A DNA stretch of 18,962 nt from Steroidobacteraceae bacterium (lineage in GTDB: Bacteria; Pseudomonadota; Gammaproteobacteria; Steroidobacterales; Steroidobacteraceae). This document shows, in pieces, positions 7,965 to 14,281 of the stretch. The notes below the pieces were generated by a model. The model was not told the origin of the DNA. It did not search any database and saw nothing but the letters and a program-made list of their open reading frames with translations. The translations under genes and the position numbers were made by a program. The stretch covers positions 1 to 18,962 of the forward strand of contig JAICKZ010000016.1 of assembly GCA_025927665.1 (NCBI GenBank), given 5' to 3'. Every line of letters starts with the position of its first letter. Position 1 is the first letter of the stretch.

Positions 7965-8903
7965 TCATTCAGTAACGGCGACGTCTTTGGTTTCATCGCT
8001 GATCTTGCTCTTCTTTTTATTTTTCACCAACATGATTGATCCGATAATGATTGCAGCGGCCAGCCAAATATGTGGTCCCACAGACTCATGGGCAATCCAA
8101 CTGCCAAGCAGTATCGCCACAATGGGGTTTACATACGCGTAAGTTGATACTAATGAGATCGGCGCGTGCTTCAACAACCAAATGTATGATCCGAAGCCAA
8201 CGATCGATCCAACAAAAATAAGATAGAGCAAACTCAACATTGAAGGCATGGAAACAGCATTGATGCTCCAACCATGTAACTCGTGTGTGAACAGCGATAC
8301 AACAAACAACCCGATACTGCCCATTAACATTTCCACACCGGTAGTCATAAATGATGATGCAGGTAACTCTGCTGATTTACTGTACACCGAGCCCATAGAC
8401 CAAGATACACAGGCACCAAGCAAAGCAAGTACACCCCAAGGATTCAATGAAGATTCATTCAAATGATCAGAAGGCCCAATCAAAATATAGATACCGACAA
8501 AACCGATACACAAGCCAAGTATGGATTGCCAATTGGGTCTCGCGCCTCCTGGACGTAACGCTTCGATCATCACCATAAACATAGGAACGGCTGCAACGAT
8601 CAACGCAGCAATACCCGATGGAATAAATTGTTCGGCCCATGCAACGGTGCCATTGCCACCTACCAATAACAAGGTGCCAATGATGGTGCAGGAAATCCAT
8701 TGTTTACCGGTCGACAGTGGTTGCCCACTGATACGCTGCCAAATGACGATAATCAAACCCGAAATGAAAAAGCGAATCGCTGCATGTAAGAATGGTGGAA
8801 TGGTTTCAATCGCAATGCGAATGCCAAGGTAGGTTGATCCCCAGACAATGTAGAGTGCGAGCAACGCGAGCCATATTTTAGTATTGAGTGATTGGCTTTT
8901 CAT
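7965..8903 (-). CDS. EamA/DMT-superfamily exporter, YedA-like
   Basis: This 312-residue integral membrane protein has two EamA halves and about ten hydrophobic segments. The N-terminal half opens with LALYIVWGSTYLGIRIA (15-31), and GNGTVAWAEQFIPSGIAALIVA spans about 83-104. The second half contains WGVLALLGACVSWSMGSVY (156-174) and the late TYAYVNPIVAILLG (254-267). These match the E. coli YedA (inner-membrane drug/metabolite transporter) pattern closely. It ends in a charged cytoplasmic Lys-rich tail. DMT exporters move amino acids, nucleosides or similar metabolites out of the cell, but the substrate is not readable from sequence. It lies 80 bases downstream of pyrB on the same strand; that gap has a 5-bp CTTGG/CCAAG stem (8927-8944) without a T-tract, so readthrough from pyrB is possible. 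Confidence 0.9.
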   Translation of the reverse strand: MKSQSLNTKIWLALLALYIVWGSTYLGIRIAIETIPPFLHAAIRFFISGLIIVIWQRISGQPLSTGKQWISCTIIGTLLLVGGNGTVAWAEQFIPSGIAALIVAAVPMFMVMIEALRPGGARPNWQSILGLCIGFVGIYILIGPSDHLNESSLNPWGVLALLGACVSWSMGSVYSKSAELPASSFMTTGVEMLMGSIGLFVVSLFTHELHGWSINAVSMPSMLSLLYLIFVGSIVGFGSYIWLLKHAPISLVSTYAYVNPIVAILLGSWIAHESVGPHIWLAAAIIIGSIMLVKNKKKSKISDETKDVAVTE

Positions 8904-8983
8904 GGTTGAAGTAATACAGCTGCGTGCTTGGTGATAATGCCAAGTCGATTAGACAAGATCGTAATTAAAGAATCGATTCACGT

Positions 8984-9964
8984 TTAATTTTTTCGAGACA
9001 ATTGCGTTAGTACCGCCATACGAATGGCGACGCCATTAGTCACTTGTTGTTGAATGACGGATTGTTTGCCATCCGCCACTTCATCAGTGATTTCAACACC
9101 ACGATTCATCGGCGCAGGATGCATGACAATCGCATCAGGTCTTGCCAGCTTCACACGCGCGGATGTCAAACCAAACTCACGGCAGTACGCATTGTCGTCG
9201 GGAATATGTGCAGAAGCCATACGTTCTTTTTGAATGCGCAATGTCATCACTACATCTACATCCTTAATTGCCTTGTTTACGTCGGTGTAACGAATAGCGC
9301 CGTAAAATTCGTTGGCGGGCGGCAATAAATGTTCTGGTCCCGCGATGCGTACTTCGCCAATACCTAATGTGGTCAGTGCACTCCAGGTAGAGCGTGCCAC
9401 CCGTGAATGCATCAAATCTCCCACAATAAGTATGCTGATATTTTTAATATCGGGTTTGTGTTGACGTATGGTTAATGTGTCCAGCAAACCTTGCGTTGGG
9501 TGTGATACATGCGCTTCGCCAGCGTTGAGAATGTTTATATGCGGCGCGACATGTTGCGCGACGTGCGCAGGTAATCCCGGTTCCGAATCACGCATCACCA
9601 ATATATCGGCATGCATGGCTTGCAAAGTGTAAATGGTATCTAACACTGTTTCGCCTTTAACGCGCGAAGAAGTCTGCATGTCAAGATTGACGACATCCGC
9701 ACCTAATCGCATCGCGGCCAATTCAAATGACACACGTGTACGAGTGCTGGGTTCAAAAAATAAATTAGCGACGGTGTGACCTGACAAGCTGCGATCACGC
9801 GCAGGTAATTCGCCAGGCCTTCTTACGTAGAGCTGCGCGAGATCGAGCAGCTCAATTATTTCATCGCGACTTAATCCTTCGAGAGTAATTAAGTGTTTCA
9901 GGCGATTGTTAGCATCGCGTTGTACAGATTTACTGAGTTCGATGTAATTTATAGAAGCATTCAT
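8984..9964 (-). CDS. pyrB: Aspartate carbamoyltransferase catalytic chain
   Basis: PyrB joins carbamoyl phosphate to aspartate, the first committed step of pyrimidine synthesis. The 326-residue product carries the carbamoyl-phosphate loop FFEPSTRTRVSFE (69-81), SSRVKGETVLDT (99-110) with the neighbouring-subunit Lys103, SHPTQGLLD (154-162), and the aspartate-domain motifs TLRIQKER (241-248) and MHPAPMNRGVEI (281-292). An N-terminal extension of about 20 residues relative to E. coli PyrB recalls the Pseudomonas-type enzyme. It starts nine bases after the ruvX stop and is likely cotranscribed with yqgE and ruvX. Unlike Pseudomonas, there is no pyrR between ruvX and pyrB and no pyrC-like pseudo-dihydroorotase gene downstream; pyrI is also absent. 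Regulation may therefore differ. Confidence 0.96.
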   Translation of the reverse strand: MNASINYIELSKSVQRDANNRLKHLITLEGLSRDEIIELLDLAQLYVRRPGELPARDRSLSGHTVANLFFEPSTRTRVSFELAAMRLGADVVNLDMQTSSRVKGETVLDTIYTLQAMHADILVMRDSEPGLPAHVAQHVAPHINILNAGEAHVSHPTQGLLDTLTIRQHKPDIKNISILIVGDLMHSRVARSTWSALTTLGIGEVRIAGPEHLLPPANEFYGAIRYTDVNKAIKDVDVVMTLRIQKERMASAHIPDDNAYCREFGLTSARVKLARPDAIVMHPAPMNRGVEITDEVADGKQSVIQQQVTNGVAIRMAVLTQLSRKN

Positions 9965-9973
9965 GTCGATTAT

Positions 9974-10423
9974 TCAAGTTAGTCTTTGATCAAACCATCG
10001 TTGCAATAGAATTTTTGCAGCCAGCTTGTCGACGTCAGCATGGCTGACACGCCGTGTCTTCAATCCAGTGCTACGCAAGTAGGCCAGTTCGCGTTCCGCT
10101 TCCTGCGAGCTATGACGTTCATCAACTAGTGCTACCGGTAGATTACTACGAATGGCCAGTTCATCGGCAAATGCTTGCACGAGTGGCGTTAATGCAGTTG
10201 GGGTATCGTCGGTATTGTAGGGCAAGCCGACGATTAATTGCTGCGGTGAGTAGTCACGCAGTAGTTGATCAATTTCTTTCCAAGGAAGATGCTGTTTGTA
10301 TTCAAGTGTACATAAAGGTTGTGGCATACGCGTAAGGGTATTGCCACTAGCGACACCGATGCGTCGAGTACCAAAATCAAATGCCAAAACAATGATGGGA
10401 GCAGGCGCGTTTACGCCGCTCAT
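9974..10423 (-). CDS. ruvX: Putative pre-16S rRNA processing nuclease / Holliday-junction resolvase homologue
   Basis: The YqgF/RuvX family has an RNase H-like fold and is linked to 16S rRNA 5'-end maturation in E. coli. The 149-residue product shows the first-strand motif AFDFGTRRIGVASG (14-27) with Asp16, VGLPYNTDDTPT (65-76), the second acidic site in VDERHSSQEAE (100-110, Glu102), and the C-terminal SHADVDKLAAKILLQRW (127-143). The frame is open upstream to 10489, but those residues overlap yqgE coding sequence; the ATG at 10423 overlaps the yqgE stop as ATGA and has an AGGG four bases away, so it is chosen. The overlap implies translational coupling with yqgE. A conserved cluster with yqgE is typical of gammaproteobacteria. 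Confidence 0.93.
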   Translation of the reverse strand: MSGVNAPAPIIVLAFDFGTRRIGVASGNTLTRMPQPLCTLEYKQHLPWKEIDQLLRDYSPQQLIVGLPYNTDDTPTALTPLVQAFADELAIRSNLPVALVDERHSSQEAERELAYLRSTGLKTRRVSHADVDKLAAKILLQRWFDQRLT

Positions 10424-10983
10424 GCGTGCCCTGCATGGGGACTTAAGGTATTCATATTCACTCCCAACAACTGTGCTGCAGCCAACCAACGCTGCTCAAA
10501 AGGAGTGGAGAATAGAATGCTTTCGTCGGCAGGTACAGTAAGCCACGAGTTTTGTGAGACTTCCGCTTCAAGTTGTCCTGCTTCCCAACCTGCATATCCG
10601 AGAACCATACACATGGGTGTGGGACCATGCCCTGCAGCGACAGCATTTAAAATGTCGCGGGAAGTAGTGACATGAATTTGGTCAGAAACTTTCACCGTCG
10701 ATTCCCAACTAGGGCCGGCACGATGAATGACAAATCCCCGATCGGGTTGCACCGGGCCACCTCGTAAAATGAATTGATCGTCGCGCGTACTAAGTTGTGG
10801 CTCCAATTCCAACTGCTCAAACACTTCCCCCAAACGCATTCTCATTGGCCGGTTGATTATCAACCCCAGTGCACCTTGAGCATTGTGTTCGCAAATCAGC
10901 GTGACGGTCTGGGAAAAATTAGCATCCGCCAATGTGGGCATGGCGATCAAAAACTGATTGGTCAGAAAGTGCTCAGCAGACAT
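10420..10983 (-). CDS. yqgE: YqgE/AlgH family protein (UPF0301)
   Basis: The 187-residue product matches the YqgE/AlgH family throughout: NQFLIAMPTLADANFSQTV (9-27), CEHNAQGALGLIINRPM (31-47), RGGPVQPDRGFVIHR (74-88) and VLGYAGWEAGQLEAE (127-141). The fold is known, but the biochemical role is not settled; in Pseudomonas AlgH has been linked to alginate and virulence gene expression. Its start at 10983 is five residues before the point matching the E. coli start, so it is reasonable. A TTGAGA/GATACT pair upstream could place the transcription start at or very near the ATG. It overlaps ruvX by four bases and heads the yqgE-ruvX-pyrB group. Confidence 0.93.
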   Translation of the reverse strand: MSAEHFLTNQFLIAMPTLADANFSQTVTLICEHNAQGALGLIINRPMRMRLGEVFEQLELEPQLSTRDDQFILRGGPVQPDRGFVIHRAGPSWESTVKVSDQIHVTTSRDILNAVAAGHGPTPMCMVLGYAGWEAGQLEAEVSQNSWLTVPADESILFSTPFEQRWLAAAQLLGVNMNTLSPHAGHA

Positions 10984-10989
10984 GGCCGC

Positions 10990-11019
10990 AGTATCCCGTA
11001 ATTACCCTCGCGTTCTCAA
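10990..11019 (-). promoter_or_regulatory. Possible promoter for yqgE-ruvX-pyrB
   Basis: On the minus strand TTGAGA (11019-11014) and GATACT (10995-10990) have an 18-base spacer. The -10 matches only four of six positions. A start seven bases below the -10 would fall on the A of the yqgE ATG at 10983, implying a leaderless mRNA. No good Shine-Dalgarno is seen for yqgE. Confidence 0.3.
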
Positions 11020-11125
11020 GTCAGAAAGACACAAAAAGTCCGTTTACGTCACAAAAATATCGCTGTTCGCGATGCATGGTTGTAATCGCCGCGTTACGGG
11101 CTAGAGGAAACCTGCGCAGATTATT

Positions 11126-11776
11126 TTAAGGAATGGAACGATTGAGTTTCAACACCATGGTTGCACATCCCAGCAAACTAATACCTTCAATGCGAGCTAA
11201 CCAGCGATTCATATTGCTCGTTACTCCTAATCTTGTAGAAGCACATGTGGCGCGATGGGCTAACCATGCATAACCCAACAAAATGCAGAACTCCGGCAAT
11301 ATGGAAGTCGTGGCAAGTATCGACACTTGTATAATTACATTCGCACGTGGATCAATGAACTGTGGCAACAAAGCTAAGAAAAACAATAACGCTTTGGGAT
11401 TGGCCAGTTGTAACGTCAGCGCACCAAGATAAATTTTGCTAACACTTGCCGGTGCTTCACGCGGCGTTATTAAATTAACCGTATCAGCTTTATTGGCAGA
11501 TCGTAATGCGTTTATCGCCAAGAAGATAAGATAGCCGGCACCAAACCATTTAAGTATCGCGAAAAACTCTCCACTGGCTGCAATGACTGTGCCGAGACTG
11601 GTGGCTGACAACGTAAAATAAATTGCATTGGCGCTGATAATGCCAGTTGCAGCAGGAAGGCCACCGTACATTCCGCGGCGCGTGCCTTGTGATACAACAT
11701 AAAATACTGCTGGCCCTGGTGACAATGATAATGTTGTCTCCATAACTAAGAACAGCAACCAAGTTTTGAACGTCAT
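11126..11776 (-). CDS. LysE/RhtB-family translocator
   Basis: LysE/RhtB proteins are inner-membrane exporters of amino acids and related small molecules. The 216-residue product begins with a hydrophobic segment leading to LSLSPGPAVFYVVSQG (16-31), the family's hallmark Pro-Gly-Pro, then GLPAATGI (39-46), a second membrane pair around WFGAGYLIFLAINALR (77-92), and ANPKALLFFLALLPQF (125-140), the second hallmark. About six membrane segments fit the family. The substrate is not readable. The frame is open upstream to 11857; ATGs at 11794 and 11776 are both possible, neither has a clear ribosome binding site, and 11776 gives the family-typical N-terminus. It is divergent from the HAD gene across about 80 bases. 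Confidence 0.85.
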   Translation of the reverse strand: MTFKTWLLFLVMETTLSLSPGPAVFYVVSQGTRRGMYGGLPAATGIISANAIYFTLSATSLGTVIAASGEFFAILKWFGAGYLIFLAINALRSANKADTVNLITPREAPASVSKIYLGALTLQLANPKALLFFLALLPQFIDPRANVIIQVSILATTSILPEFCILLGYAWLAHRATCASTRLGVTSNMNRWLARIEGISLLGCATMVLKLNRSIP

Positions 11777-11856
11777 CGTAATTTTCAAACTCATCAAATA
11801 GAAGTGATTTATAGCGAAGTTCAATTTACTGTGCAAATAGCACATACGGTGAGGCA

Positions 11857-12471
11857 ATGGAAATTCAAATGAGCGCGGAGCCTTCTATACTGGTCTTGGA
11901 TGCAATGGGTGTGTTGTATCAGGCTGGTGATGATGTCGTCGATCTGTTGGTGCCATATGTACATCAGCACCATTCAGCGATAAGTATCGAAACAATTAAC
12001 AATGCGTATTTGCAAGCAAGTGTAGGGCAATTAGACGCAGCATCGTTTTGGACGCGCCTAGGAATGACACCTGAGATGGAAGATAACTATTTAGCTGGCC
12101 ATAAGTTAGTTGACGGTACTTATGATTTTCTATCCAACGCAATCAAGAAATTTAATGTCATTGCTTGTTTATCGAATGATATTGCACAGTGGTCATTGAA
12201 ACTTCGGCGGCATTTTCGTTTGGAGCAATGGATTAGCACATGGGTGATCAGTGGCGATGTTGGTTACAGAAAACCATCTGCAGAAATTTATCTGGCGCTG
12301 ATTCGACAGCTCAATGTAAAGCCACAGCAAATTATATTCGTTGATGACCGCTCAAAAAATCTTGATGCAGCGAAATCATTAGGATTTAACACCGTGTTGT
12401 TCGATCAAGCGGGTATTGATTCGCACTCGATGCATCGAAACATCAAACAACTTTCGGAGTTATTGAGTTAA
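11857..12471 (+). CDS. HAD-superfamily hydrolase with atypical motif I
   Basis: This 204-residue protein has the haloacid-dehalogenase core of subfamily IA. Motif I is ILVLDAMGVLY (11-21): the nucleophile Asp15 is present, but the usual second Asp (acid/base, position +2) is Met17. Motif II is the Ser in CLSND (104-108), motif III the Lys in GDVGYRKPSAEIY (133-145, Lys139), and motif IV the acidic pair in IFVDDRSKNLDAA (160-172, Asp163/Asp164). Residues about 22-85 form the helical cap. The overall layout resembles YihX-type phosphatases, which also lack the second Asp of DxD. The substrate is unknown. A start at ATG 11869 (four residues shorter) is also plausible, because GAGG is only two bases from ATG 11857. 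It is divergent from the LysE gene and convergent with the aldo/keto reductase. Confidence 0.85.
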   Translation: MEIQMSAEPSILVLDAMGVLYQAGDDVVDLLVPYVHQHHSAISIETINNAYLQASVGQLDAASFWTRLGMTPEMEDNYLAGHKLVDGTYDFLSNAIKKFNVIACLSNDIAQWSLKLRRHFRLEQWISTWVISGDVGYRKPSAEIYLALIRQLNVKPQQIIFVDDRSKNLDAAKSLGFNTVLFDQAGIDSHSMHRNIKQLSELLS

Positions 12472-12485
12472 CGATTTAAAATTTC

Positions 12486-13373
12486 CTAAGGTACATCCTG
12501 CCCATGTGTTGTAGCCAAAATGCTGAACCATTGTTGACGTGACAACTTGATCTTGCATGCATCAATCGCCAACCGAATATTTTCTGTTTTGCTAGTTCCC
12601 GTTACTGGCACCACCTTTGCGGGATGCGTCGCGAGCCAAGCAAATGCAACTTGATCAATGGTAAGACCGCCCAATTCTTTGCCCACTTTCTCCAATGCGC
12701 CGCGTACACGTAGTGATAACTCATCATGAGAATTGAACAATCTGCCTCCACCGAGTGGCGACCATGCCATCGGTGAAATACGCAAGCGTTGGCATTGATC
12801 AAGCGTACCGTCATATATTGGAGTTGAGCACAGCACGGAATATTCAATTTGATTAGTTAGCAGCGAAAATGGCAAACGCGACGAAAGCAAATCAAATTGC
12901 GAGGTACTGAAATTGGATACACCAAAATGAAACACTTTTCCCGCTTGCTTAAGCGCGACGAAAGCTTCTGCAACTTCGTCTGCATCCATTAGGGGATCAG
13001 GTCGATGGATAAGTAATAGATCGATATGATCTGTATGCAAATTGCGCAACGATTGTTCTACGGATGCAGTAATGTGTGTGCGAGAAGTATCGTAATGCTT
13101 GACCGTGTGATCAAGACGTTGATTGCTTACCAACTTCATGCCGCATTTGGTGATTAAAAATATTCGCTTACGCAGTGAAGGCTCAATAGCCAATGCTTTT
13201 CCAAAGCACGCTTCCGCTGCGTAGTTGCCATAGATATCGGCGAGATCGAATACTTTCGCACCCATTTCTAATACTTGTTCTGTCCACCTTACTTGTTCAG
13301 TAGCAGAGTATTTCCAATCTGTAATACGCCATAAGCCAACAGCAGGCGTGGGATAGTGAAACAGGTTTATCAT
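12486..13373 (-). CDS. Aldo/keto reductase, YdhF-like
   Basis: The 295-residue product is an NADPH-dependent aldo/keto reductase barrel. The catalytic tetrad is visible: Asp43 and Tyr48 in FDLADIYGNY, Lys76 in LITKCG, and His123 in LLLIHRPDPLMDADEVA (119-135). GVSNFSTSQFDLL (151-163), TNQIEYSV (173-180 region) and SPMAWSPLGGGRLF follow, with the cofactor segment PVTGTSKTENIRLAI near the C-terminus. IHRPDPLMDADEVA, the MAWS-LGGGRLF block and a DVP C-terminus match E. coli YdhF closely. The physiological substrate of that group is unknown. Its stop is 14 bases from the HAD stop (convergent). The ATG at 13373 has no strong ribosome binding site; the upstream 94 bases are AT-rich, with TATAAG and TATAAT-like stretches but no convincing -35. 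Confidence 0.92.
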   Translation of the reverse strand: MINLFHYPTPAVGLWRITDWKYSATEQVRWTEQVLEMGAKVFDLADIYGNYAAEACFGKALAIEPSLRKRIFLITKCGMKLVSNQRLDHTVKHYDTSRTHITASVEQSLRNLHTDHIDLLLIHRPDPLMDADEVAEAFVALKQAGKVFHFGVSNFSTSQFDLLSSRLPFSLLTNQIEYSVLCSTPIYDGTLDQCQRLRISPMAWSPLGGGRLFNSHDELSLRVRGALEKVGKELGGLTIDQVAFAWLATHPAKVVPVTGTSKTENIRLAIDACKIKLSRQQWFSILATTHGQDVP

Positions 13374-13467
13374 ATTTGGTACTACTTATAATCTTATAAA
13401 CTTCTTTCAAGAATTCTGAGCAATGACAACTTGATTAAGCATAGAAATAACAGCATACATGGAATGC

Positions 13468-14064
13468 TCACTTCCAAGGCGCTGCTAATTCCCATTGTAA
13501 AAATGGTACTTCGTATTTTACCAACACACCATTTCCTATATGAGTGAAATGCTGGGATAAACGCCTACGATACCACTGTGCGGAACGCACATGTACTTTG
13601 GTATCGGTACCAGAAGGATCCATCAACGTACGCCAGTCACGTTGCGTAGGTATATGAATAAACAATGCGCCACAACAAAGCTGTGCGAGATTATTTATCG
13701 CTGTTGTCGCGTCATGGTTGTTCAAGTATTGAATTACGTCGCAACAAATAACCAGGTCATATTGCCCATGACCTACATAATCCACAACTGAGCCATGTTG
13801 CCAGCCCATCTTTTCACACAAATACTGGCTATATTCCACGCCTTCATATCTTGCTTTGGAAAATGTTTTTAGCAATGGTTTTTTAAACCATCCAAGTCCG
13901 CAACCCACGTCCAGAATCCGTTTTACCGGAATCTCCAACTGTGCCACTAATGCGGCAATCAAAACCGCACGGCGCTCTGTTTCAGGCTTACTCATGGCAC
14001 GCGTGGCAGCGTGCATATAAAAACGACGATAGTAAGAAGCATCAAAGCGTTCTTTATTTTTCAT
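13468..14064 (-). CDS. Small class I SAM-dependent methyltransferase
   Basis: The 198-residue product contains a seven-strand class I methyltransferase core. Motif I is RILDVGCGLGWFKKPL (49-64), the SAM-binding loop. A post-I acidic residue lies in YEGVEYSQYL (73-82, Glu77), and QYDLVICCDVIQYLNNHDA (101-119) forms motif II/III, resembling UbiE/MT11-type folds. Upstream residues SYYRRFYMHAATRAMSKPETERR (10-32) may be a substrate cap helix. The target is unknown. A GTG at 14097 would add 11 residues, but the ATG at 14064 gives a cleaner start; neither has a clear ribosome binding site. It lies between the aldo/keto reductase and gyrB on the same strand as both, but a 217-base gap with an inverted repeat separates it from gyrB. 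Confidence 0.83.
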   Translation of the reverse strand: MKNKERFDASYYRRFYMHAATRAMSKPETERRAVLIAALVAQLEIPVKRILDVGCGLGWFKKPLLKTFSKARYEGVEYSQYLCEKMGWQHGSVVDYVGHGQYDLVICCDVIQYLNNHDATTAINNLAQLCCGALFIHIPTQRDWRTLMDPSGTDTKVHVRSAQWYRRRLSQHFTHIGNGVLVKYEVPFLQWELAAPWK

Positions 14065-14164
14065 AGTTGATGCAGTGTAACAACTTGCAGGATTCACATG
14101 CGAATATGCTCAGTTTCTATACTTGATGAAAAGAGGTCTGATGAAAATTGAATTGCCTCTATCT

Positions 14165-14213
14165 ACAAGGAAGACCTCACTTTTTAATTTCGAGACGCGA
14201 AGGTCTTCCTTGT
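14165..14213. repeat. 13-bp perfect inverted repeat with 23-nt loop downstream of gyrB
   Basis: ACAAGGAAGACCT (14165-14177) and AGGTCTTCCTTGT (14201-14213) are exact reverse complements around a 23-base AT-rich centre. As RNA either strand would form a strong stem. There is no U-tract after either arm, so it is not a standard intrinsic terminator. It lies about 70 bases past the gyrB stop and could cap the gyrB mRNA 3' end, or be a remnant of a small mobile repeat. A weaker TTTCC/GGAAA hairpin (14254-14266) lies nearer gyrB. Confidence 0.8.
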
Positions 14214-14281
14214 TAACTGAAAATACTGAATTGAGAAACACACTTGAGATAAATTTCCAATGGAAAGGAGACCCTACAAAA

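Noticed and set aside
8927..8944. CTTGG/CCAAG stem as a pyrB terminator
   Set aside because: The stem is only five base pairs and there is no T-tract on the minus strand.
10932..11129. A plus-strand ORF across the yqgE upstream gap
   Set aside because: It overlaps the yqgE start antisense, has low-complexity content without family features, and has no clear ribosome binding site.
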